Notes under the pieces: generated by a model
The model's database searches: none
Seen by the model: only the letters and a program-made list of their open reading frames with translations
What the model was told of the DNA's origin: nothing
Program-made: the position numbers and the translations under genes
Shown: piece by piece, positions 24,051 to 36,690 of the stretch
Position numbering within the stretch: position 1 is the stretch's first letter
Layout: each line of letters starts with the position of its first letter
Assembly (NCBI GenBank): GCA_020796225.1
Contig: CM036762.1
Location: forward strand, 17,655,286 to 17,719,285
DNA from: Arion vulgaris
Lineage: Eukaryota; Mollusca; Gastropoda; Stylommatophora; Arionidae
Direction of reading: 5' to 3'
DNA: 64,000 nt

Positions 24051-25583
24051 ATACAAAATCCTAGTATTGTGTGACTCTCTATCACTTGACATTCAAATAT
24101 ATAGTCATATTACTGTGGGCCCTATACTTCTCGTGGAGCGAAGAGGAAAAAGTAAGTAAATTTCGTGAGGTTTGGAGCACTTGACGTCTATATACTAAGT
24201 TCTAATATAGTGAGACCTAACAATTCATACCCTTTTGTCATTACAAATTATAATATTTACTTGACCAGACGTGCGGATAATGACACTTTCTGTTCTGTTA
24301 TGTATTTAGGAAAAATGTCAATTATTTCGATATATTTTTATTTTATTTTGGGGGTGTGACGATCGAATTAATCAATATTCAAATTATCTTTCCTCATTAG
24401 TAACACCAAATTATTATTTAGATGAAAGATATTTTAATTTGTCTCTAATACTTCGTCACGATCACGTGCAAAATAAATAAATATTAATTAGAAGTTCAGA
24501 TACTGAGTCAATTTTCTTGACAACTAAATGCACATTTTTGTAATCATCATTATCCCTGTCTCTAATCTTGTTATCACTCTCTCATCCAAAACTTGAAAGA
24601 ATTCGATAAATTATGCCAAGAAAAAGACTAAGAACAGAGAGATAAATGTTGGAAGTTAATCAATAATGAACATTACTCCATACAACACAACAAAATTCAT
24701 CAAAATCTAATTATCTTCTTCTCTTTCAACTCGAGGAGAACAATATAATTATGATCTGATAGTTAGATCCGTTACTGTTTGTCTCTTTTCGTTACTTAGT
24801 TGTGTTATACTATTCTTTAAGGTTGATAAATAATCGTTAGTAGTAAGGATCATCATCATTCATCACTGTACTTCAGAAAGGTTCATAGTTGCTCCGATCT
24901 TCTCTCCAATTTCTGTATCAGTGTATACCAACTAATCACACATGTTCTGTGTTGATTAATCAAATGTCTCGCCTCTCTAAAGAAAAGTGTTAATGTCTGG
25001 CAGCGCCGATTTATTCACTCTGGAGAAGAACATATATTTATTAATGTTTCAAAGTTATCTATTCGACCTGTTTCTTTTAATGCATTGATGATATATGATC
25101 CATTCATTGACTGTCCTTCTTTGGTCACTGCTGTATCAGCCATGTTATCGGCTCGTCGATTGTGTTGTACTTCCACTCCCTTGTACTTGTACTCCCTTGT
25201 ACACTAATAACTATTAAGTGGGTTATTTCTTCTGTGCTCGATGTGACAAACCATCTCTACCTTATACAAGATGACTGAATTAAATTTCTGGAGCATAATC
25301 ACTAAATCTCTCAGTATACACTAATTTGTAAATTCATATTTATAAACCATTCAGATCAATGGTTACTGGTTGATATCTATTGTGAGGCTGCTAGTAGTTA
25401 CATTAAGGTACCACTGTCCGTTAACAGATTTGCAACTCAAATTCGCATTAAATGCTTATGAATTTCGCTTACCACATATACCTATTTAATTATATTCGAC
25501 TGTGCTACATAACTCGTACGTTGATGTTAATACATATTTGTGTAAGAAAGAGATTGACAATTGAAGTAGAATGATGATGATAA
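24051..25583. repeat. Duplicated DNA upstream of receptor D, paralogous to the receptor E side
   Basis: 24735-24930 matches 52215-52400 and 24930-25100 matches 55270-55430, e.g. TCTTTTCGTTA.TTAGTTGT and GAGGATCATCATC. Between them the E side carries a LINE (52412-55261) and this side does not, so 24927-24941 is the empty site. No gene seen. Confidence 0.75.
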
Positions 25584-25850
25584 GGAACTCTTTTTCATAC
25601 CTCGAGGTATATTGAGGAATAACGCGTTAGTCCTGTATTTTTTGTTTGTCGGCACACGATGGGTGATGTGGTCAACATCACTTCGCCGCCTATACTTCCC
25701 AGGGCTTATCCTGGTACTTAATTATTGCTGGGTTGACCTGACAGCCGATACAGACGGAACAATATTCCAAGCCCACTATGGAATTGAACATCGACAACGC
25801 TCATAAGAAGCGAGTTCATTAAAAACTACGCTACTACAGCTCTTAAATGA
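25584..25850 (+). mobile_element. Dispersed repeat of unknown class, copy 1
   Basis: About 265 bp, matching 57018-57272: shared ACACGATGGGTGATGTGGTC-type core (25657-25676), GGTTGACCTGA, and CAAGCCCACTATG. It has no ORF, no A/B box and no clear terminal repeats. The second copy sits inside receptor E, so the sequence is mobile or was when inserted. Confidence 0.75.
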
Positions 25851-26595
25851 AGATGATTATTTCAAGAAATAAAATAATCAATTTTATAATTTTGGTATCA
25901 ATAACCTACTTAGAAATGTGATTGAGTTCAACTTATTGAACCCTGGCAGCAAACAGAAACATTTTCTGTGATAAATGTATCTGTGATTTACTACATTTAC
26001 TTTTTAAAAAAATGTAATAATACATTACTACTGCACCCGCACCAACCGCGGCTCCGGAGAAACACGTTTGTGTCTAAGTCTTCTTCGTTACAGAGCGTGT
26101 GGTGGTTGGTGGTTTATAGGTTAACTCGCTTTCAATACACAATATCTTGCGTTAATCTACACTAGCAGATGAACCCGTTCTTCACACAGGAATTTAGTTC
26201 AAATCTTGTTACATTTGTTATCCTTTTCTCGCTGATCTTCCAAGTCGTTCCTCTTTAGTTTCCTCATCAATCACCTTTACACTCTTCCGACGCTTGTAGT
26301 CAAGCCTAATAACTAATCTGTCCACCTCTGTCTCCATTTTTCTTGCCTTTGTTCTTCTTTTCTTATTATTCTCCAACGGCATATCTCTAACTTCATTAGT
26401 TTCGATATATCTATGAAATTGTATCATTTCTGAAACGTTTAAGTCCCAAACAGTGCGAGACAGAACATATTAAAGAAACATGCCCCGTATCATCAAAATC
26501 GGCTAAAAAAAACAATTGACAAATTGAATTTATTAAAGATATAAACTTAGCCAGTGACCAAATGTGTTTTATTTATTTTAAAAAAAAAACTTTTG
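25851..26595. other. No gene supported; basic short ORF on the minus strand
   Basis: A minus-strand ORF (26427-26218) gives 69 residues rich in K/R/E without a known motif; I do not call it a gene. Rest is AT-rich with no repeat recognised. Confidence 0.3.
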
Positions 26596-26693
26596 GCCCG
26601 AGCGTGAATCGAACTCATGGTCTACCGCATGGGAGAATGCGTATTTATGAAATAAAACACACGCTTATCTTACCAAATGGGTTAAAAACGTTT
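26596..26693 (-). other. tRNA-like sequence (decayed tRNA-derived element)
   Basis: On the minus strand: an A-box-like TTTGGTAAGATAAGC and a B-box-like AGTTCGATTCACGCTCGGGC, about 60 bases apart. The interval is too long for a class I tRNA without an intron and the arms do not pair well, so a pseudo-tRNA or SINE head is likeliest. Confidence 0.4.
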
Positions 26694-26724
26694 TAATAAT
26701 AGTTGTCATTTATCGCTTTAACAA

Positions 26725-26975
26725 AGGGGTCTCTGTGGCTGAGTGGTTAAAACCTTAACCTTGCGAGTCGAAGGTCATGGGTTCGAATCCGAAAGGCGCA
26801 ATGTTGTTCACGAGTGCAGTTTTTCAAGAGACCCTAGAATTGTTGCCGAAGCTACGGAGTTCGTGCTTTGTGCAATACTCTCGACAGGTGACGTTCCATT
26901 TCTGCGGAGATGGACCGAGGCAAATCCGGTGGAATGAAGTCAATCCTTCGGCTTAAAAACCTTTAAACACTTGAC
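26725..26975 (+). mobile_element. tRNA-derived SINE (Leu/Ser-like head), plus copy
   Basis: The head GGGGTCTCTGTGGCTGAGTG carries an A box and GGTTCGAATCC is a perfect B box; both are promoter elements for RNA polymerase III. A non-tRNA body follows. The same element is on the minus strand at 46606-46828, and a related head at 51510-51597. The 3' acceptor arm of a real tRNA is absent. Confidence 0.88.
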
Positions 26976-27194
26976 CGGCAACTGAAAACAGGTCTTCTCC
27001 TTTTTCGGCTTTCAAGTTCTCATGACCATTTCGTTAAGTTGGAATTTAGATATAGAGACGAACCAAAAGTACGGTTTTATAATTTTAACATCTTCCCATC
27101 TATGAAAGCTACCCTCTTGCCAAATTTCAAGTCCGTAGGATGTCCATATATCTTTAAACAATGGGAATAGAGATACATACAATGACAATTTACT

Positions 27195-27571
27195 CATTCG
27201 TATATCTAGCTGGATAGATAGATAGATAACGTGTACAACGTTTTAGTTTACATTCTTGCATCGTATATCTAGCTGGATAGATAGATAGATAACGTGTACA
27301 ACGTTTTAGTTTACATTCTTGCATCGTATATCTAGCTGGATAGATAGATAGATAACGTGTACAACGTTTTAGTTTACATTCTTGCATCGTATATCTAGCT
27401 GGATAGATAGATAACGTGTACAACGTTTTAGTTTACATTCTTGCATCGTATATCTAGCTGGATAGATAGATAGATAAAGTGTACAACGTTTTAGTTTACA
27501 TTCTTGCATCGTATATCTAGCTGGATAGATAGATAGATAACGTGTACAACGTTTTAGTTTACATTCTTGCA
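27195..27571 (+). repeat. 63-bp tandem repeat containing GATA tetramers, 6 copies
   Basis: The unit runs ATCGTATATCTAGCTGGATA, (GATA)2-3, CGTGTACAACG, TTTTAGTTTACATTCTTGC. One copy has one GATA fewer (59 bp). It ends 170 bp before the start codon of receptor D and is missing at the matching place before receptor E. ORFs through it are artefacts. Confidence 0.96.
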
Positions 27572-27740
27572 ACCACAAATAGTGGTAAGTGCCAACAGCG
27601 GAAGTCTAGTACTTTGAGAACTGAATGACTTCACATAAATACGTTATATATGCTACATGATTACGTTCATCATTGTTTTCAAAACGTAGTACACATGACT
27701 ACATTATACCAATTGCTTACAATTACTGAGTGTCCAAGAT
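27572..27740 (+). promoter_or_regulatory. Conserved 5' flank of receptor D (candidate promoter/5' UTR)
   Basis: Matches 56385-56523 before receptor E, e.g. GACTTCACATAAATAC, AACGTAGTACACAT and TTACTGAGTG. Conservation stops at the 63-bp array on the distal side. Role inferred. Confidence 0.4.
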
Positions 27741-28772
27741 ATGAATAGTTCATTAATCTCTATGGATGATGCACAGTCATTTACACAAAGTGTGTTTATT
27801 TCATATTTTGGACTTCTTATTTGGATTTTTAGTTTCGTCAGTAATCTCCTCAATGTTGTCATCTACTGGAATATAGGTTTCAAAGACAGTATGAGTGTTG
27901 AACTCTTTGCTCTCTCAGTCACAAATTGTTTAGCTACAGTCTTGTATTTAGCGATTACTATGTGTTGCTTTGTCGACACACTTTATCCTAACAGTTCCAT
28001 TGATGTGTGTGCCCTAGGACTCTTCGTTTTTGGATGGGCATTACATACCATGTACCTATGTGCTTGTTGGATAACTGCCCTGCTATCAATAGAAAGATGC
28101 TACTGTGTAGTTTCTCCATTTAAAGTCAAGAAGATATTCACAAGATTTCGCTGTGTCACCGGTATACTCACTATCTACGTCATACATATCGGCTTGTACC
28201 TGCCCTTATATTTTCTACATAGAATGGAATGGGTGGAAGTTCCGACAGATTCAACAGATGACAACAACATGACAGAACTAACAAATATAATGTTAACAAT
28301 CAAGTTTACTGCAGAAACAGCAAGTTTGGAAATGATAGTTGATATTGCAGCAAACTTGGTGTTATCAAATGTATCCATTATTATCGTGATTATCTGCACA
28401 TTTTGGATGATACATGCACTAAAAGTATCTTCAAATATTCGTTCTGTATCATCCTTACACACATTACAACCAGAATTTCAAAAGTCAAGGACTAATTTAT
28501 CCAGAAAAGAAAGGAAGATGGTTAAATTGGTATTGTCTTTAGCAATTACAATGACAGTGTGTGGTCTGCTTAGAATTGTCTATAGTAATTTGTATAATAC
28601 GATACCACACTTCAATACTGGTTATGTTCTCAATTATAGCATCATTTTGGGGACAATGGAAGGAATTTTAAATGTGTTCAGTTGTTCGATACCGATATTA
28701 TTTTATCTACTAATGAATTCTAACTGCAGAATCACGTTTTACCAAATTGTTGGATACCACAGGACAAAATGA
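27741..28772 (+). CDS. Receptor D: intact chemosensory-type rhodopsin-family GPCR
   Basis: An uninterrupted single-exon ORF of 343 residues, the usual size for this class. Likely helices: TM1 about 20-43 (SNLLNVVIYW), TM2 50-74, TM3 93-117, TM4 137-158, TM5 203-226, TM6 258-283, TM7 298-324. C90 before TM3 can form the standard extracellular disulfide. E118-R-C replaces D-R-Y, followed by CVVSPFKVKKIFTRFRC, the signature shared with A, B, C and E. TM7 has SIPILFY in place of NPxxY. N2, N84, N176 and N298 are possible glycosylation sites; there is no cleavable signal peptide. Family knowledge suggests a sensory-cell surface receptor that couples to a G protein; ligand unknown. It is the only receptor here without a disabling lesion. 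Paralogue E lies 29 kb downstream on the same strand. Confidence 0.92.
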   Translation: MNSSLISMDDAQSFTQSVFISYFGLLIWIFSFVSNLLNVVIYWNIGFKDSMSVELFALSVTNCLATVLYLAITMCCFVDTLYPNSSIDVCALGLFVFGWALHTMYLCACWITALLSIERCYCVVSPFKVKKIFTRFRCVTGILTIYVIHIGLYLPLYFLHRMEWVEVPTDSTDDNNMTELTNIMLTIKFTAETASLEMIVDIAANLVLSNVSIIIVIICTFWMIHALKVSSNIRSVSSLHTLQPEFQKSRTNLSRKERKMVKLVLSLAITMTVCGLLRIVYSNLYNTIPHFNTGYVLNYSIILGTMEGILNVFSCSIPILFYLLMNSNCRITFYQIVGYHRTK

Positions 28773-28838
28773 AGCAATATTTAGTCTGTAAGTGTTGTAC
28801 ATTGAAAGCAAATACAATCGTTGGCGTTTATTTCAAAG

Positions 28839-29255
28839 TCACGCCCAGTGTCGTGGTTTTCTGTTTTTGTCTTGCGCTGTCCTGGTGGTTTGGGTGATTG
28901 TTATTTCTGCTCTTTGACAGGATTCTGCTATGCGATCTAACCATATTTTTCGTGGTCTTCCTCTCGCCTTCTTTTCTGATGTTCTGTTGTACAAGACTTT
29001 GCATACTGTGAAGTTTGGATGCATTTGTATTAAGTGGCCAAACCACTTCATTCTTTGTTCTCAATGTAATTCAAGCAAGGTTATGTGCCAGCGTTCTTTC
29101 TTATGCTGATGTTGGTGACTGTATTCTCTGGTGTTATTGGTAACTTTTCGCAGACACTACATTTCACATGTAGTTATTTTTTGCAACCGCGCTTTGCTCA
29201 TTGTCCATTTATTTTTGGCTCTGGTAAAACAAAGTAGGTGGGAAAATCTTTTTGA
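28839..29255 (-). mobile_element. LINE ORF2 C-terminal part, downstream of the 84-bp array
   Basis: Minus-strand reading: 29250-29209 gives KKIFPPTLFYQSQ, equivalent to the usual LTYGSETW-type motif; 29050-28840 gives RMKWFGHLIQMHPNFTVCK then KARGRPRKIWLDRIAESCQ. It is the 3' end of the LINE whose RT is at 37828-39306; the two are separated by the 84-bp array and a GC-rich insert. Related fragments: 58083-58350 (plus) and 47281-47345 (plus). Confidence 0.85.
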
Positions 29256-32200
29256 CCATCTGTTTTTCTTTACTGTCAGTGTGATGTTTCGGCGCCTTAA
29301 CAATGGGACTAGCTGGTATGTTACAGAATTTGCTTTTTACCATCTGTTTTTCTTTACTGTCAGTGTGATGTTTCGGCGCCTTAACAATGGGACTAGCTGG
29401 TATGTTACAGAATTTGCTTTTTACCATCTGTTTTTCTTTACTGTCAGTGTGATGTTTCGGCGCCTTAACAATGGGACTAGCTGGTATGTTACAGAATTTG
29501 CTTTTTACCATCTGTTTTTCTTTACTGTCAGTGTGATGTTTCGGCGCCTTAACAATGGGACTAGCTGGTATGTTACAGAATTTGCTTTTTACCATCTGTT
29601 TTTCTTTACTGTCAGTGTGATGTTTCGGCGCCTTAACAATGGGACTAGCTGGTATGTTACAGAATTTGCTTTTTACCATCTGTTTTTCTTTACTGTCAGT
29701 GTGATGTTTCTGCGCCTTAACAATGGGACTAGCTGGTATGTTACAGAATTTGCTTTTTACCATCTGTTTTTCTTTACTGTCAGTGTGATGTTTCTGCGCC
29801 TTAACAATGGGACTAGCTGGTATGTTACAGAATTTGCTTTTTACCATCTGTTTTTCTTTACTGTCAGTTGATGTTTCTGCCTTAACAATGGGACTAGCTG
29901 GTATGTTACAGAATTTGCTTTTTACCATCTGTTTTTCTTTACTGTCAGTGTGATGTTTCTGCGCCTTAACAATGGGACTAGCTGGTATGTTACAGCATTT
30001 GCTTTTTACCATCTGTTTTTCTTTACTGTCAGTGTGATGTTTCTGCGCCTTAACAATAGGACTAGCTGGTATGTTACAGAATTTGCTTTTACCATCTGTT
30101 TTCTTTACTGTCAGTGTGATGATTCGGCGCCTTAACAATGGGACTAGCTGGTATGTTACAGCATTTGCTTTTACCATCTGTTTTCTTTACTGTCAGTGTG
30201 ATGTTTCTGCGCCTTAACAATGGGACTAGCTGGTATGTTACAGAATTTGCTTTTTACCATCTGTTTTTCTTTACTGTCAGTGTGATGTTTCGGCGCCTTA
30301 ACAATGGGACTAGCTGGTATGTTACAGAATTTGCTTTTGACCATCTGTTTTTCTTTACTGTCAGTGTGATGTTTCTGCGCCTTAACAATGGGACTAGCTG
30401 GTATGTTACAGAATTTGCTTTTTACCATCTGTTTTTCTTTACTGTCAGTGTGATGTTTCGGCGCCTTAACAATGGGACTAGCTGGTATGTTACAGAATTT
30501 GCTTTTTACCATCTGTTTTTCTTTACTGTCAGTGTGATGTTTCGGCGCCTTAACAATGGGACTAGCTGGTATGTTACAGAATTTGCTTTTTACCATCTGT
30601 TTTTCTTTACTGTCAGTGTGATGTTTCGGCGCCTTAACAATGGGACTAGCTGGTATGTTACAGAATTTGCTTTTGACCATCTGTTTTTCTTTACTGTCAG
30701 TGTGATGTTTCTGCGCCTTAACAATGGGACTAGCTGGTATGTTACAGCATTTGCTTTTTACCATCTGTTTTTCTTTACTGTCAGTGTGATGTTTCTGCGC
30801 CTTAACAATGGGACTAGCTGGTATGTTACAGAATTTGCTTTTTACCATCTGTTTTTCTTTACTGTCAGTGTGATGTTTCGGCGCCTTAACAATGGGACTA
30901 GCTGGTATGTTACAGAATTTGCTTTTACCATCTGTTTTCTTTACTGTCAGTGTGATGTTTCGGCGCCTTAACAATGGGACTAGCTGGTATGTTACAGAAT
31001 TTGCTTTTTACCATCTGTTTTTCTTTACTGTCAGTGTGATGTTTAGCGCCTTAACAATGGGACTAGCTGGTATGTTACAGAATTTGCTTTTTACCATCTG
31101 TTTTTCTTTACTGTCAGTGTGATGTTTCTGCGCCTTAACAATGGGACTAGCTGGTATGTTACAGCATTTGCTTTTACCATCTGTTTTCTTTACTGTCAGT
31201 GTGATGTTTCTGCGCCTTAACAATGGGACTAGCTGGTATGTTACAGAATTTGCTTTTTACCATCTGTTTTTCTTTACTGTCAGTGTGATGTTTCGGCGCC
31301 TTAACAATGGGACTAGCTGGTATGTTACAGAATTTGCTTTTTACCATCTGTTTTTCTTTACTGTCAGTGTGATGTTTCTGCGCCTTAACAATGGGACTAG
31401 CTGGTATGTTACAGAATTTGCTTTTACCATCTGTTTTCTTTACTGTCAGTGTGATGTTTCTGCGCCTTAACAATGGGACTAGCTGGTATGTTACAGAATT
31501 TGCTTTTTTCCATCTGTTTTCTTTACTGTCAGTGTGATGTTTCGGCGCCTTAACAATGGGACTAGCTGGTATGTTACAGAATTTGCTTTTTACCATCTGT
31601 TTTTCTTTACTGTCAGTGTGATGTTTCTGCGCCTTAACAATGGGACTAGCTGGTATGTTACAGAATTTGCTTTTTACCATCTGTTTTTCTTTACTGTCAG
31701 TGTGATGTTTCTGCGCCTTAACAATGGGACTAGCTGGTATGTTACAGAATTTGCTTTTTACCATCTGTTTTTCTTTACTGTCAGTGTGATGTTTCTGCGC
31801 CTTAACAATGGGACTAGCTGGTATGTTAGAAATTTGCTTTTTACCATCTGTTTTTCTTTACTGTCAGTGTGATGTTTCGGCGCCTTAACAATGGGACTAG
31901 CTGGTATGTTACAGAATTTGCTTTTTACCATCTGTTTTTCTTTACTGTCAGTGTGATGTTTCGGCGCCTTAACAATGGGACTAGCTGGTATGTTACAGAA
32001 TTTGCTTTTTACCATCTGTTTTTCTTTACTGTCAGTGTGATGTTTCGGCGCCTTAACAATGGGACTAGCTGGTATGTTACAGAATTTGCTTTTTACCATC
32101 TGTTTTTCTTTACTGTCAGTGTGATGTTTCTGCGCCTTAACAATGGGACTAGCTGGTATGTTACAGAATTTGCTTTTACCATCTGTTTTCTTTACTGTCA

Positions 32201-35200
32201 GTGTGATGTTTCGGCGCCTTAACAATGGGACTAGCTGGTATGTTACAGCATTTGCTTTTACCATCTGTTTTCTTTACTGTCAGTGTGATGTTTCGGCGCC
32301 TTAACAATGGGACTAGCTGGTATGTTACAGCATTTGCTTTTTACCATCTGTTTTTCTTTACTGTCAGTGTGATGTTTCGGCGCCTTAACAATGGGACTAG
32401 CTGGTATGTTACAGAATTTGCTTTTTACCATCTGTTTTTCTTTACTGTCAGTGTGATGTTTCGGCGCCTTAACAATGGGACTAGCTGGTATGTTACAGCA
32501 TTTGCTTTTACCATCTGTTTTCTTTACTGTCAGTGTGATGTTTCGGCGCCTTAACAATGGGACTAGCTGGTATGTTACAGCATTTGCTTTTTACCATCTG
32601 TTTTTCTTTACTGTCAGTGTGATGTTTCGGCGCCTTAACAATGGGACTAGCTGGTATGTTACAGCATTTGCTTTTTACCATCTGTTTTTCTTTACTGTCA
32701 GTGTGATGTTTCGGCGCCTTAACAATGGGACTAGCTGGTATGTTACAGCATTTGCTTTTTACCATCTGTTTTTCTTTACTGTCAGTGTGATGTTTCGGCG
32801 CCTTAACAATGGGACTAGCTGGTATGTTACAGCATTTGCTTTTTACCATCTGTTTTTCTTTACTGTCAGTGTGATGTTTCGGCGCCTTAACAATGGGACT
32901 AGCTGGTATGTTACAGAATTTGCTTTTTACCATCTGTTTTTCTTTACTGTCAGTGTGATGTTTCGGCGCCTTAACAATGGGACTAGCTGGTATGTTACAG
33001 CATTTGCTTTTTACCATCTGTTTTTCTTTACTGTCAGTGTGATGTTTCGGCGCCTTAACAATGGGACTAGCTGGTATGTTACAGAATTTGCTTTTTACCA
33101 TCTGTTTTTCTTTACTGTCAGTGTGATGTTTCGGCGCCTTAACAATGGGACTAGCTGGTATGTTACAGAATTTGCTTTTTACCATCTGTTTTTCTTTACT
33201 GTCAGTGTGATGTTTCTGCGCCTTAACAATGGGACTAGCTGGTATGTTACAGAATTTGCTTTTTACCATCTGTTTTTCTTTACTGTCAGTGTGATGTTTC
33301 TGCGCCTTAACAATGGGACTAGCTGGTATGTTACAGAATTTGCTTTTTACCATCTGTTTTTCTTTACTGTCAGTGTGATGTTTCTGCGCCTTAACAATGG
33401 GACTAGCTGGTATGTTACAGAATTTGCTTTTTACCATCTGTTTTTCTTTACTGTCAGTGTGATGTTTCTGCGCCTTAACAATGGGACTAGCTGGTATGTT
33501 ACAGCATTTGCTTTTTACCATCTGTTTTTCTTTACTGTCAGTGTGATGTTTCTGCGCCTTAACAATAGGACTAGCTGGTATGTTACAGAATTTGCTTTTT
33601 ACCATCTGTTTTTCTTTACTGTCAGTGTGATGTTTCGGCGCCTTAACAATGGGACTAGCTGGTATGTTACAGCATTTGCTTTTACCATCTGTTTTCTTTA
33701 CTGTCAGTGTGATGTTTCTGGGCTTAACAATGGGACTAGCTGGTATGTTACAGAATTTGCTTTTTACCATCTGTTTTTCTTTACTGTCAGTGTGATGTTT
33801 CGGCGCCTTAACAATGGGACTAGCTGGTATGTTACAGAATTTGCTTTTGACCATCTGTTTTTCTTTACTGTCAGTGTGATGTTTCTGCGCCTTAACAATG
33901 GGACTAGCTGGTATGTTACAGAATTTGCTTTTTACCATCTGTTTTTCTTTACTGTCAGTGTGATGTTTCGGCGCCTTAACAATGGGACTAGCTGGTATGT
34001 TACAGAATTTGCTTTTACCATCTGTTTTCTTTACTGTCAGTGTGATGTTTCGCGCCTTAACAATGGGACTAGCTGGTATGTTACAGAATTTGCTTTTTAC
34101 CATCTGTTTTTCTTTACTGTCAGTGTGATGTTTCGGCGCCTTAACAATGGGACTAGCTGGTATGTTACAGAATTTGCTTTTGACCATCTGTTTTTCTTTA
34201 CTGTCAGTGTGATGTTTCTGCGCCTTAACAATGGGACTAGCTGGTATGTTACAGAATTTGCTTTTACCATCTGTTTTCTTTACTGTCAGTGTGATGTTTC
34301 TGCGCCTTAACAATGGGACTAGCTGGTATGTTACAGAATTTGCTTTTACCATCTGTTTTCTTTACTGTCAGTGTGATGTTTCGGCGCCTTAACAATGGGA
34401 CTAGCTGGTATGTTACAGAATTTGCTTTTTACCATCTGTTTTTCTTTACTGTCAGTGTGATGTTTCGGCGCCTTAACAATGGGACTAGCTGGTATGTTAC
34501 AGAATTTGCTTTTTACCATCTGTTTTTCTTTACTGTCAGTGTGATGTTTCGGCGCCTTAACAATGGGACTAGCTGGTATGTTACAGAATTTGCTTTTTAC
34601 CATCTGTTTTTCTTTACTGTCAGTGTGATGTTTCTGCGCCTTAACAATGGGACTAGCTGGTATGTTACAGCATTTGCTTTTACCATCTGTTTTCTTTACT
34701 GTCAGTGTGATGTTTCTGCGCCTTAACAATGGGACTAGCTGGTATGTTACAGAATTTGCTTTTACCATCTGTTTTCTTTACTGTCAGTGTGATGTTTCAG
34801 CGCCTTAACAATGGGACTAGCTGGTATGTTACAGAATTTGCTTTTTACCATCTGTTTTTCTTTACTGTCAGTGTGATGTTTCTGCGCCTTAACAATGGGA
34901 CTAGCTGGTATGTTACAGAATTTGCTTTTTACCATCTGTTTTTCTTTACTGTCAGTGTGATGTTTCTGCGCCTTAACAATGGGACTAGCTGGTATGTTAC
35001 AGAATTTGCTTTTACCATCTGTTTTCTTTACTGTCAGTGTGATGTTTCGGCGCCTTAACAATGGGACTAGCTGGTATGTTACAGAATTTGCTTTTTACCA
35101 TCTGTTTTTCTTTACTGTCAGTGTGATGTTTCTGCGCCTTAACAATGGGACTAGCTGGTATGTTACAGAATTTGCTTTTTACCATCTGTTTTTCTTTACT

Positions 35201-36690
35201 GTCAGTGTGATGTTTCTGCGCCTTAACAATGGGACTAGCTGGTATGTTACAGAATTTGCTTTTTACCATCTGTTTTTCTTTACTGTCAGTGTGATGTTTC
35301 GGCGCCTTAACAATGGGACTAGCTGGTATGTTACAGAATTTGCTTTTTACCATCTGTTTTTCTTTACTGTCAGTGTGATGTTTCGGCGCCTTAACAATGG
35401 GACTAGCTGGTATGTTACAGCATTTGCTTTTTACCATCTGTTTTTCTTTACTGTCAGTGTGATGTTTCGGCGCCTTAACAATGGGACTAGCTGGTATGTT
35501 ACAGCATTTGCTTTTTACCATCTGTTTTTCTTTACTGTCAGTGTGATGTTTCGGCGCCTTAACAATGGGACTAGCTGGTATGTTACAGCATTTGCTTTTT
35601 ACCATCTGTTTTTCTTTACTGTCAGTGTGATGTTTCGGCGCCTTAACAATGGGACTAGCTGGTATGTTACAGCATTTGCTTTTTACCATCTGTTTTTCTT
35701 TACTGTCAGTGTGATGTTTCGGCGCCTTAACAATGGGACTAGCTGGTATGTTACAGCATTTGCTTTTTACCATCTGTTTTTCTTTACTGTCAGTGTGATG
35801 TTTCGGCGCCTTAACAATGGGACTAGCTGGTATGTTACAGCATTTGCTTTTTACCATCTGTTTTTCTTTACTGTCAGTGTGATGTTTCGGCGCCTTAACA
35901 ATGGGACTAGCTGGTATGTTACAGAATTTGCTTTTACCATCTGTTTTCTTTACTGTCAGTGTGATGTTTCGGCGCCTTAACAATGGGACTAGCTGGTATG
36001 TTACAGAATTTGCTTTTTACCATCTGTTTTTCTTTACTGTCAGTGTGATGTTTCGGCGCCTTAACAATGGGACTAGCTGGTATGTTACAGAATTTGCTTT
36101 TTACCATCTGTTTTTCTTTACTGTCAGTGTGATGTTTCGGCGCCTTAACAATGGGACTAGCTGGTATGTTACAGAATTTGCTTTTTACCATCTGTTTTTC
36201 TTTACTGTCAGTGTGATGTTTCGGCGCCTTAACAATGGGACTAGCTGGTATGTTACAGAATTTGCTTTTTACCATCTGTTTTTCTTTACTGTCAGTGTGA
36301 TGTTTCTGCGCCTTAACAATGGGACTAGCTGGTATGTTACAGAATTTGCTTTTTACCATCTGTTTTTCTTTACTGTCAGTGTGATGTTTCAGCGCCTTTA
36401 AAAATAGGACTAGCTGGTATGTTACAGAATTTGCTTTTACCATCTGTTTTCTTTACTGTCAGTGTGATGTTTCGGCGCCTTAACAATGGGACTAGCTGGT
36501 ATGTTACAGCATTTGCTTTTTACCATCTGTTTTTCTTTACTGTCAGTGTGATGTTTCGGCGCCTTAACAATGGGACTAGCTGGTATGTTACAGAATTTGC
36601 TTTTTACCATCTGTTTTTCTTTACTGTCAGTGTGATGTTTCGGCGCCTTAACAATAGGACTAGCTGGTATGTTACAGAATTTGCTTTTTA
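29256..36690. repeat. 84-bp satellite array, about 88 copies, expanded from LINE coding DNA
   Basis: The unit is 84 bp (28 codons), from CCATCTGTTTTTCTTTACTG through GGCGCCTTAACAATGGGACT to ATGTTACAGAATTTGC. Variants: TTCGGCGCC versus TTCTGCGCC, ACAGAATTT versus ACAGCATTT, GACCATC versus TACCATC, and an 82-bp form lacking one T in each of two T-runs, recurring about 18 times. Because 84 is a multiple of 3, ORFs up to 611-614 codons exist on both strands; they are by-products. On the minus strand the 82-bp form reads VKANSVTYQLVPLL, then RRRNITLTVKK, which aligns with a post-RT LINE segment (compare 44320-44200 minus, RIQQANNIIYQLTLILKHL). Confidence 0.97.

Noticed and set aside
24165..24359. 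64-codon plus ORF upstream of receptor D
   Set aside because: No motif, no match on the E side, AT-rich codons; probably chance.
26725..26800. Functional tRNA gene (Leu/Ser-like)
   Set aside because: A and B boxes are perfect but the acceptor stem cannot close and a shared body follows, with further copies elsewhere in the window; this is a SINE head.
32475..34352. Long ORFs of 611 and 614 codons on opposite strands, repeating 28-residue units
   Set aside because: Both are consequences of an 84-bp period without stops; the frame breaks at 82-bp units, both strands are open at once, and the unit is derived from LINE DNA in another phase. Not evidence of a repeat protein.
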